From assembly GCA_005881175.1 (NCBI GenBank), contig VBEN01000038.1, positions 1 through 32,316 of the forward strand: 32,316 nucleotides of DNA, given 5' to 3'. The translations under genes and the position numbers were made by a program. Origin of the DNA: Chloroflexota bacterium (GTDB taxonomy: Bacteria > Chloroflexota > Dormibacteria > CF-121). This document shows, piece by piece, positions 6,589 through 12,940 of the stretch (position 1 is the first letter of the stretch; the number at the start of each line of letters is the position of its first letter). Under the pieces are notes generated by a model. The model worked only from the letters and a program-made list of their open reading frames with translations. It searched no databases and was not told the DNA's origin.

Positions 6589-6610
6589 TATACTTGACCA
6601 GTTCGATCAA
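6589..6610 (+). promoter_or_regulatory. Promoter -10 overlapping a candidate Rrf2 operator
   Basis: TATACT (6589-6594) shares a base with the imperfect inverted repeat TTGACCAGTTCGATCAA (6594-6610; half-sites TTGAyC/GATCAA, 5-nt spacer). It lies 19 bp before the Rrf2-family gene. Rrf2 proteins commonly autoregulate through such dyads; assignment to this regulator is inference. Confidence 0.45.
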
Positions 6611-6628
6611 CTTTCAGGGATCACCGCC

Positions 6629-7093
6629 GTGCGAATGCGTTTTTCGATGAAAACCGAATACGGGGTGCGAGCCGCCCTGGAGCTGGCCGGGAATGCCGGT
6701 CGGGGGGCGCTGCAGAGCGGTGAGATCGCCCGCCGCCAGGGAATCCCCGGCCCGTTTCTGGACCAGGTCCTGATGACCCTTCGCCGCGCCGGGCTGGTCA
6801 GCTCGACGCGCGGTCCCCACGGCGGACACGAACTGGCGCGCCGACCCGACCAGATCCGTCTCGACCAGGTGATCGCCTGTCTGGAAGGTAATGGCCTTCG
6901 CAGCCGGCAGGAGGATGGCGCTGGTGCCGGGGACAGCCAGGTCCTCGCGCAGGTCACCGAGAGAGCGGAGCAGGCCGCGCGCGAAGTCTTCGCCTCGCAC
7001 ACGCTGGCCGACTGCCTTCGGTTGCGTCGCGCAGAATCCCGCGTGTTCCATGGCATCTTTCACTCGGCGCCGGCCAATCGTAAGGACGCCTGA
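6629..7093 (+). CDS. Rrf2-family transcriptional regulator without Fe-S cysteines
   Basis: The product (154 aa) has the Rrf2 winged-helix signature: KTEYGVRAALELA near the N-terminus, recognition segment IPGPFLDQVLMTLRRAGLVSSTRGPHGGHELAR (shown here as its parts IPGPFLDQVL and STRGPHGG), and the following RLDQVIACLEG. Only two cysteines occur (Cys84, Cys129). The CxnCxnC cluster that holds [Fe-S] in IscR/NsrR after this point is absent, so it resembles the cluster-free, CymR-like class that senses sulfur status through partners. Starts possible: GTG 6629, ATG 6635 or ATG 6647. It is the first gene of a four-gene overlapping operon with two E1-like enzymes and MTA phosphorylase (stop TGA overlaps the next ATG by 1 nt). 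Confidence 0.88.
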   Translation: MRMRFSMKTEYGVRAALELAGNAGRGALQSGEIARRQGIPGPFLDQVLMTLRRAGLVSSTRGPHGGHELARRPDQIRLDQVIACLEGNGLRSRQEDGAGAGDSQVLAQVTERAEQAAREVFASHTLADCLRLRRAESRVFHGIFHSAPANRKDA

Positions 7094-7908
7094 TGTCGGC
7101 GCCGTCGTTTACGGTCGAGCAGCGACAGCGCTATGCGCGCCATCTCACCCTGGCGGAGATGGGCCCGGTGGGCCAGCAGCGGCTGATGCAATCGCGCGTC
7201 TTGATCGTGGGGGTCGGCGCGCTCGGTTCCCCGGTGGCGCTGTACCTGGCGGCTGCCGGGGTCGGCACCATCGGCCTGGCGGATCACGACCAGGTACGGC
7301 TCTCCAATCTTCAGCGTCAGGTCGTCCACTCGGTGGACGGCCTGGAGCAGGCCAAGGTGGAGGTCGCCGCGCGGACGGTCCGCGCCCTCAATCCAGATGT
7401 CATGGTGGAGACCATCCAGGCGACGGTCGATGAGCGTAACGCGATGGCACTGCTGGGCCGGTACGATGTGATCGTCGACGGCACCGATTCCTTTCGCGCC
7501 CGGTATTTGCTCAGTGACGCCGCCTACCTGCTCAAGAAGCCGCTGGTGCACGGCAGCATCTTTCGCATCGAAGGACAGGTCACCGTGTTTCAACCGGGCC
7601 GCGGTTGTTATCGCTGCCTGTACCCGGAGCCGCCGCCGGCCGGCGCCATAGGAGAATCCGAGCAGGTCGGCGTGCTGGCGGCGCTGCCCGGCATCATCGG
7701 AACGATCCAGGCCGCCGAAACCATCAAGCTCATCACCCAGGTGGGGGATGGTCTTGTCAACCGGGTCCTCTTGCACGACGCGATGGCGATGACCTTCCAG
7801 GAAGTCCGCTACCGTCGCAACCGCGGCTGTCCGCTATGCGGCGACCGGCCCACCATTCGCTCGCTGGTTGACTACGGCGCCTTTACCGGCGCGGAGGCGC
7901 TCCGGTGA
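7093..7908 (+). CDS. ThiF/MoeB/HesA-family E1-like adenylyltransferase, catalytic Cys replaced by Ser
   Basis: E1-like enzymes adenylate the C-terminal glycine of ubiquitin-like sulfur carriers (ThiS, MoaD, CysO). The 271-residue protein has the nucleotide loop GVGALGSPVALYLAAAGVG (about 40-58), DHDQVRLSNLQRQ with Asp64, Asp66 and Arg75, Lys88, and VDGTDSF (Asp129/Asp132). Two CxxC pairs form the structural zinc site (Cys172/175 and Cys246/249). The position of the conserved Cys in the CAEAGVL-type loop is Ser189 (SEQVGVL), so a thioester or persulfide step there is unlikely; pure adenylation as in MoeB remains possible. There is no rhodanese domain. It overlaps both neighbours and is followed by a paralogue that keeps the cysteine. 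Confidence 0.93.
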   Translation: MSAPSFTVEQRQRYARHLTLAEMGPVGQQRLMQSRVLIVGVGALGSPVALYLAAAGVGTIGLADHDQVRLSNLQRQVVHSVDGLEQAKVEVAARTVRALNPDVMVETIQATVDERNAMALLGRYDVIVDGTDSFRARYLLSDAAYLLKKPLVHGSIFRIEGQVTVFQPGRGCYRCLYPEPPPAGAIGESEQVGVLAALPGIIGTIQAAETIKLITQVGDGLVNRVLLHDAMAMTFQEVRYRRNRGCPLCGDRPTIRSLVDYGAFTGAEALR

Positions 7909-8702
7909 CAGACGCGCGACACCATCGGCAGCGCATCCTTGCCGAGGTGGGCGAGGCCGGTCAGCGACGGCTGGAACGGGCCTCGGTCGCGATCGTCGGG
8001 GTTGGCGGCCTCGGTTCGCCGGTGGCCCTCTATCTTGCCGCGGCCGGCGTGGGCCATCTGGGACTCGTCGATGACCAGCGGGTGGAACTCTCCAACTTGA
8101 ACCGCCAGATCCTCTTCGAGGAGTGCGACGTTGGCCGGCCGAAAGTTGAAGCGGCGGCCAGCCGGCTCCGTCTGCTCGACCCGGCACTGCGCCTCGACGA
8201 GCGGCAGGAGAATGTTCGAGCGTCGAATGTGGCGGGCCTGCTGGCGGCGTACGACCTGGTTGTGGACGCCACCGACGCGTTCGAGACCAGGTTTCTCCTC
8301 AACGACGCGGCCGTGTTGCTGCACAAGCCGCTGGTTCATGGGGCGGTGCTGCGGTGGGGCGGCCAGGTCACGACGGTTTTGCCGGGCGGTCCATGCCTGC
8401 GCTGCCTTTTCCGCGAACCGCCCGACCCGGACGAGGTGCCGACCTGTGAGGAGGCCGGCATCATCGGTGCCGCCACCGGCGTCATCGGCAGCGTGCAGGC
8501 AGAGGAGGCCCTCAAGGTGCTGCTGGGCGTTGGTGAACCTCTTAGCGGCCGGATCTTCCAGCACGATGGCCTATGGGGCGAGACGCGGATCACCTCGTTC
8601 CCTTCCGATCCGCAGTGTCCGGTGTGCTCGTCCCACAGCCGAATCACCGATCTCTCCCGCTACGCGGATCAGGTTTCGCCGCGCGGACACGTCCTTACCT
8701 GA
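7905..8702 (+). CDS. Second ThiF/MoeB-family E1-like enzyme, catalytic Cys retained
   Basis: This 265-residue paralogue of the preceding gene starts at GTG 7905, overlapping it by 4 nt (GTGA). It has GVGGLGSPVALYLAAAGVG, the ELSNLNRQILF segment, Lys80, and VVDATDAF. The zinc CxxC pairs are Cys164/167 and Cys238/241. The loop reads PTCEEAGIIG, so Cys181 occupies the active-site position lost in the first copy. It is also short and lacks a rhodanese domain. The two proteins share most motifs but differ throughout, so the duplication is old rather than recent. E1 enzymes act as dimers, so a heterodimer with one cysteine is possible. No carrier gene (ThiS/MoaD/CysO) is within the window. Confidence 0.93.
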   Translation: MTDARHHRQRILAEVGEAGQRRLERASVAIVGVGGLGSPVALYLAAAGVGHLGLVDDQRVELSNLNRQILFEECDVGRPKVEAAASRLRLLDPALRLDERQENVRASNVAGLLAAYDLVVDATDAFETRFLLNDAAVLLHKPLVHGAVLRWGGQVTTVLPGGPCLRCLFREPPDPDEVPTCEEAGIIGAATGVIGSVQAEEALKVLLGVGEPLSGRIFQHDGLWGETRITSFPSDPQCPVCSSHSRITDLSRYADQVSPRGHVLT

Positions 8703-9502
8703 TGCCGGCGACGGCGGAGATCGGCGTCTTCGGCGGGTCCGGTTTCTACGAATGGCTCGACGCCGCCGACGAGGTCAAGGTGACGACGCCCTATGGTCCA
8801 CCCAGCGGATCCCTCGCGCTGGCGGAAGTTGGCGGGCGCCGCGTCGCGTTTCTGCCGCGCCATGGACCCAACCACGAGGTCTCGGCGCCTTTCGTCAACT
8901 ACCGCGCCAACGTCTGGGCGATGCACGAGCTTGGCGTTCGGCGGATCATCGGACCATCGGCGGTCGGCAGCCTGCGGCCGGACCTGCATCCGGGAGACCT
9001 GGTGATCTGTGATCAGTTCTTCGATCGGACCAATGGTCGGGCGGACACCTACTATCCCGGACCGGATGTCGTGCACGTGAGCGTCGCTGACCCCTACTGT
9101 CCCGAGCTTCGCCAGCTATCCGGTCGCATCGCAGAACAGCAATCGCTGCGATTTTCCCCGTCGGGAACCGTGGTCGTGGTGCAGGGGCCGCGTTTCTCCA
9201 CGCGCGCGGAGAGTCGCTGGTACAGCCGGATGGGCTGGGATATCGTCGGGATGACGCAGTATCCCGAGGTGAGCCTCGCGCGGGAGCTCGAGATGTGCTA
9301 CCTGAACCTCTGCCTGGTAACCGATTACGATGTCGGCCTCGAAGGCGTGCCCGAAGTCAGCGCCGTACAGGCCCACGAGGTGATGCGCGTGCTGGCAGAA
9401 AACATCGTTCGGGTGCGCGACCTCCTTGCCGCCATGATCCCGATCATCCCGGCCGAAGCGAGCTGCAACTGTCAGCGTTCGCTGGAAGGAGCCCGGCTAT
9501 AA
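8702..9502 (+). CDS. mtnP: S-methyl-5'-thioadenosine phosphorylase
   Basis: The product (266 aa from ATG 8702, overlapping the previous stop TGA by 1 nt) is a trimeric-type purine nucleoside phosphorylase. It cleaves methylthioadenosine with phosphate to adenine and methylthioribose-1-phosphate in methionine salvage. Motifs: phosphate loop GGSGFYEWL (11-19), RHGPNHEVSAPFVNYRAN (phosphate/ribose contact), VQGPRFSTRAES, and DIVGMTQYPE (sugar site). Thr207-Asp208-Tyr209-Asp210 matches the Asp-containing base pocket that selects 6-aminopurines, so MTA is preferred over methylthioinosine. The tail carries a Cys-rich CNC motif. Upstream open frame to 8573 is read-through within the E1 gene and was rejected. 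Its place at the end of a sulfur-type operon fits recycling of methionine sulfur. Confidence 0.93.
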   Translation: MPATAEIGVFGGSGFYEWLDAADEVKVTTPYGPPSGSLALAEVGGRRVAFLPRHGPNHEVSAPFVNYRANVWAMHELGVRRIIGPSAVGSLRPDLHPGDLVICDQFFDRTNGRADTYYPGPDVVHVSVADPYCPELRQLSGRIAEQQSLRFSPSGTVVVVQGPRFSTRAESRWYSRMGWDIVGMTQYPEVSLARELEMCYLNLCLVTDYDVGLEGVPEVSAVQAHEVMRVLAENIVRVRDLLAAMIPIIPAEASCNCQRSLEGARL

Positions 9503-9535
9503 AAGAAGAAAGGCCGAGATTGGGGTCTCGGCCTT
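9500..9535 (-). terminator. Minus-facing hairpin terminator behind the MTA phosphorylase gene
   Basis: AAGGCCGAGA (9510-9519) and TCTCGGCCTT (9526-9535) form a perfect 10-bp stem with loop TTGGGG. Read on the minus strand it is followed by TCTTCTTTTAT, a T-tract; on the plus strand only CTT follows. It would stop antisense transcription entering mtnP better than it stops the operon itself. Confidence 0.6.
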
Positions 9536-9643
9536 CAAGGAAGGGGAAGCGGGATCACGATATCCGCGGCGCTGTTAAGGACCCGTGAAGAGGCGGTAAC
9601 GGCGCTGTCACGGCTCACGATCGAACCGAGATCGGGCGTCAGC

Positions 9644-9660
9644 TATAGTCCGCAGAAATG
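9644..9660 (+). promoter_or_regulatory. Candidate leaderless promoter of the epimerase operon
   Basis: TATAGT 9644-9649, eight nt, then ATG 9658. A weak -35 (TCGAAC 9621-9626) sits 17 nt upstream. No SD is present. The rest of the 9536-9643 gap shows no gene. Confidence 0.55.
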
Positions 9661-10755
9661 AAGGTGCTGATCACCGGCGGCGCCGGTTTCATTGGTCAGC
9701 GCACCGGGCAGCTGCTGCTGAAACAGGGGCACCAGGTCGTCATTCTCGATAACCTGTCGCCGCCTGCCCATGATGGGCCGCCGGCTCTCCCGGCCGGCAT
9801 GGAGCTGATCGAAGGCGACATCCGTAAGCGTGAGGATTGGGTGAAGGCCCTCAAAGAGAACGAGGTCGTGCTCCACCTGGCCGATCACCATGACTACCTG
9901 CCCTCCTTCAGCAAGCTCTTCCACGTCAATGCGGTGGGCACGGCCATCCTTTTCGAGCTGCTGCTCGAAGGAAAGACATCCGTGCGGCGCGTGGTGCTGG
10001 GGTCGACGACGGCGGTCTACGGCGAGGGGAAATACCGCTGCGGCAAAGACGGCGATGTCTATCCGCAGCCGCGACGGGTCGATGCTCTGGAGCGTGGCAT
10101 CTGGGATCCGCCGTGCCCGATCTGCGGCGGCGCGGTCACGCCCATGGTCACCGACGAATCGGTCGCGCGGCCGACGAGTGCGTATGGTCTCAGCAAGCTG
10201 GCCCAGGAGGACCTGGTGCGCTTGCTGGGCGAGCGGCATGGCATCGAGTGGGTAATCCTTCGCTACGGCGCCGTGCAGGGACGAGGGCAGCCTTTTCAGA
10301 ATGCCTACTACGGCGCGCTCCGGATCTTCGCCCTTCGCCTGGTGCACCAGCAGCCGCCGGTGCTGCTCGAGGACGGCAACCAGCTGCGAGACTTCATCGA
10401 CGTCGAGGACGTGGCGCGAGCCAACGTCGCCGCCCTGGCCGGACTGCCGCCGGGCGCCTATAACGTGGCCAGCGGCCGGGCCCACACGGTGATGGACCTC
10501 GCCCGCATCCTGTTGCGTGTGGCCGAGCGCGAGATGACGCCCGAGACGCCCGGCCGTTATCGGGTCGGTGACGCTCGTCACGCGGTCCCCGACGTCAGCC
10601 GCCTGAAGGCCACGGGCTGGGAGGCACAGTCCGGGCTGGAAGCGATGGCGCGAGGGTACTGGCAGTGGCTGCAGGCGCAGCCGAACCTAGATACCTACTT
10701 CGAGGGCGCCGACCACCTGATGGAGCGCACCGGCACCGTCCGCGCGGCTCGATGA
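9658..10755 (+). CDS. Extended-SDR sugar-nucleotide epimerase with a CPIC insertion
   Basis: The product (365 aa) is an NAD(P)-dependent epimerase/dehydratase of the extended SDR family. It has GGAGFIG (7-13), DNLSPPAHDG after beta-2, LGSTTAVYGEG (catalytic Ser/Thr 116-118), and Tyr176-x3-Lys180 in SAYGLSKLAQ. An insertion before the active-site Tyr carries IWDPPCPICGGAV (Cys153, Cys156), with Cys128 earlier, a zinc-knuckle-like feature I associate with dTDP-L-rhamnose 4-epimerase-type proteins (making dTDP-6-deoxy-L-talose). The downstream DGNQLRDFIDVEDVARAN segment also fits. Substrate remains uncertain. It begins an operon for cell-surface glycosylation and overlaps the next gene by 4 nt (ATGA). 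Confidence 0.88.
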   Translation: MKVLITGGAGFIGQRTGQLLLKQGHQVVILDNLSPPAHDGPPALPAGMELIEGDIRKREDWVKALKENEVVLHLADHHDYLPSFSKLFHVNAVGTAILFELLLEGKTSVRRVVLGSTTAVYGEGKYRCGKDGDVYPQPRRVDALERGIWDPPCPICGGAVTPMVTDESVARPTSAYGLSKLAQEDLVRLLGERHGIEWVILRYGAVQGRGQPFQNAYYGALRIFALRLVHQQPPVLLEDGNQLRDFIDVEDVARANVAALAGLPPGAYNVASGRAHTVMDLARILLRVAEREMTPETPGRYRVGDARHAVPDVSRLKATGWEAQSGLEAMARGYWQWLQAQPNLDTYFEGADHLMERTGTVRAAR

Positions 10756-11297
10756 TCCAGGGGGCACCCCGCCGCTTTCCGATCCGCTACGCGATCCAGC
10801 GATGGAACGATGGCAAATGGTTCTACGGCAGCTTCTTCATCATCCTGCTGGTGCTGGTCGCGGTGAACCTGAAACAGGGGCAACAAATCGCCTCCTTCAT
10901 CCCCGTCCTGGTGCTCGACCTCGCGATCCTGGTCGGCTTCTGGCTGATGCGGTCGTTTTCGTACGTGGAGATCGCCGAGGACTCGCTGCGGGTCCGCTAC
11001 CTCTTTCGGCATGTCGAACTGCCCTACACCGCGCTCTCTCGGGTGCGGCGCCAACCTCTCGAGGTGGCATTCCAGCCCCCCGAGCGGCGGCGCTTCGTCA
11101 ATCGTTTCGTCCGACGCCTGGCCAGAGAACCGGCCGCCTACATCCGCCTCGATCGGCGCCAGCGCGACCTGGTCGAGCAGACGGAACGGCAACTGGGGCC
11201 GCGACTGGTGGCGGGGGCCGACGTGGTCGTCCCCCTGATCGACGTCGACGAGTTTATCGCGCAGATGAAGGGCCGGCTCCGCGGGCCGGCCAGCTGA
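10752..11297 (+). CDS. Membrane protein with PH-like C-terminal domain, hypothetical
   Basis: ATG 10752 overlaps the epimerase stop (ATGA); the frame upstream of it is read-through inside the epimerase gene. The product (181 aa) has a short basic N-terminus, two hydrophobic segments (GSFFIILLVLVAVNL and IPVLVLDLAILVGFWLM) forming a hairpin, then a soluble part beginning FSYVEIAEDSLRVRYLF. That pattern (beta strands, Y/F-V-E-I, LPYTALSRVRRQ) recalls bacterial PH-like domains beneath membrane hairpins. A basic helical stretch follows (RRRFVNRFVRRLAREP), and it ends VVVPLIDVDEFIAQMK. It sits between the epimerase and the PMT gene with overlaps on both sides. No enzymatic motif was seen. Confidence 0.78.
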   Translation: MIQGAPRRFPIRYAIQRWNDGKWFYGSFFIILLVLVAVNLKQGQQIASFIPVLVLDLAILVGFWLMRSFSYVEIAEDSLRVRYLFRHVELPYTALSRVRRQPLEVAFQPPERRRFVNRFVRRLAREPAAYIRLDRRQRDLVEQTERQLGPRLVAGADVVVPLIDVDEFIAQMKGRLRGPAS

Positions 11298-12940
11298 TGA
11301 GCGTCGCTCCGCCAGCGAGCACGGTTCCTCGCTCGCGCGCCGTCGCGCGGGCTCGCGGATGGTGGCGAATCGACCGGCACGATCTCTACTGGCTGATCGC
11401 CCTCACGCTGGTGGCGGGCGTGCTTCGGTTCGGCAGCCCGTTCTTCCTCGATATTTTTGCTCATCCCGGCTCGTCGGCGCCGATCACCGCCTGGGGCATT
11501 GGCCACAACTACCAGGACCCGTCACTCACCGGGCTGGGCAAGCCAAACGACATCGCGCCCAACTCGCCCTTTATCTTCGACGAACTGTATTTTGCGAACG
11601 ACGCTCACGACGACCTGCTGGGCAAGGACTATTTTGATCCCGAGCCGCCGCTCGCCAAGCTCATCATCGCCATCGGCATCAAGCTCTTCGGCTTCAACTC
11701 CTTCGGCTGGCGCTTCATGCCCGCGCTCTTCGGCACCGCGCTGATCCCGCTGATGTACCTGCTGGCCCGGCAGCTGCTCGCCGTGCGCTTTTTCGCGATC
11801 GCGGCCGGTGTGCTCACGGCATTTGACGGGCTGACGTTCGTCGAGTCGAGGACGGCGGTGATCGACATCATCCCGATCACGCTGGTGGTGCTCGCTTACC
11901 TCCTGTTCCACCTGCATCTCAATGCCGACACGGTCGCGCGGCGGCGGTGGATGATCGTTCTCACCGGGATCACGCTTGGCCTGGCGATCGGCGCCAAATG
12001 GACGACCCTCGCCGCGTACGCCACGATCATCGTGATTCTCGCGCTGCGACTCGTCCTCCGCTGGACTCGGTACGACGGCGCGACCGGTGGCATTGCGCTT
12101 CTCAGCCTGGCTCTGCTGCCGGCCATCGTCTACGGCTTGAGCTTCACTCGATACGTGACGATCACGCATGGCATCACGAACCTGCCTCAGCCCGCCCTGT
12201 CCTTTATGCCCCTCCATGTCAGTCCCGGCGCCGTCTGGAGGGAGATCGCGGAATGGCATCGGCAGACGTGGCTCTACCACATCAACCTGAAGGCCGACCA
12301 TATCTTCTACAGCCCCTGGTGGTCCTGGCCGCTCGACTTCCGACCGGTCGTCTATTACTACACCGGTAACAAACTCGGCATCGACCAGTCCACCGGTTCC
12401 GCCCTGGTGGCCGAGATCTTCAACCTGGGCAATCCGCTGATCTGGTGGGCGGCGACGGTTTCAATGGTCGGGATCGCCATCGGACTTCCTAGCCTGATCC
12501 AGGGCTACCGGTCGCGGCATGATCTGGACTCCATCGATGCTGAGCGACGCGATCCGGCAGGTCCGCTCGACCAGCGGTTGTATGCGTCAATCTTTATCCT
12601 GGTCGCCTTCATCAGCGCCTGGCTGCCACTTTCGCTGGTGCCCCGCGGCCTGTTCCTCTATCACATGCTCGGCGGCCTGCCCGCGATGTTCCTGGCGCTG
12701 GCGCTGGCGCTGACCTATCTGCGGTCGCTTTCCGGGACGGTGCCGGGTGTCGCGCTCCGCCTGAGCGGTGCGGTGCCGGCGTACGCCTACCTGGTGATGG
12801 TGATCGGGTTCTTCCTCTACTTCTATCCGTTGTGGACCGGTCTGCCGCTCACGGCGGATGCGTTGAACAGCCACGTCTGGTTCGCGTTCGTCAAGCCCTG
12901 GCCCAACTGGTGTCTTTGCTACTGGACCTCTCCGGGCTAG
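11297..12940 (+). CDS. PMT-type (GT39/GT-C) dolichyl/polyprenyl-phosphate mannosyltransferase-like protein
   Basis: GT39 proteins move mannose from a polyprenyl phosphate to Ser/Thr of exported proteins. ATG 11297 overlaps the preceding stop (TGATG); the in-frame stretch back to 10802 belongs to another gene. The product (547 aa) has about ten membrane segments. The first luminal loop has the GT-C metal/acid motif Asp95-Glu96 (FIFDELYFANDA) and the second acidic motif DYFDPEPPLAKLII (Asp114), matching the FDxHPPLxK pattern of PMTs with Glu in place of His. Then FGWRFMPALFGTALIPLMY. A conserved-looking loop has SPWWSWPLDFRPVVYYY. Its end overlaps the next gene by 31 nt. Acceptor is unknown. 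Confidence 0.88.
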   Translation: MSVAPPASTVPRSRAVARARGWWRIDRHDLYWLIALTLVAGVLRFGSPFFLDIFAHPGSSAPITAWGIGHNYQDPSLTGLGKPNDIAPNSPFIFDELYFANDAHDDLLGKDYFDPEPPLAKLIIAIGIKLFGFNSFGWRFMPALFGTALIPLMYLLARQLLAVRFFAIAAGVLTAFDGLTFVESRTAVIDIIPITLVVLAYLLFHLHLNADTVARRRWMIVLTGITLGLAIGAKWTTLAAYATIIVILALRLVLRWTRYDGATGGIALLSLALLPAIVYGLSFTRYVTITHGITNLPQPALSFMPLHVSPGAVWREIAEWHRQTWLYHINLKADHIFYSPWWSWPLDFRPVVYYYTGNKLGIDQSTGSALVAEIFNLGNPLIWWAATVSMVGIAIGLPSLIQGYRSRHDLDSIDAERRDPAGPLDQRLYASIFILVAFISAWLPLSLVPRGLFLYHMLGGLPAMFLALALALTYLRSLSGTVPGVALRLSGAVPAYAYLVMVIGFFLYFYPLWTGLPLTADALNSHVWFAFVKPWPNWCLCYWTSPG

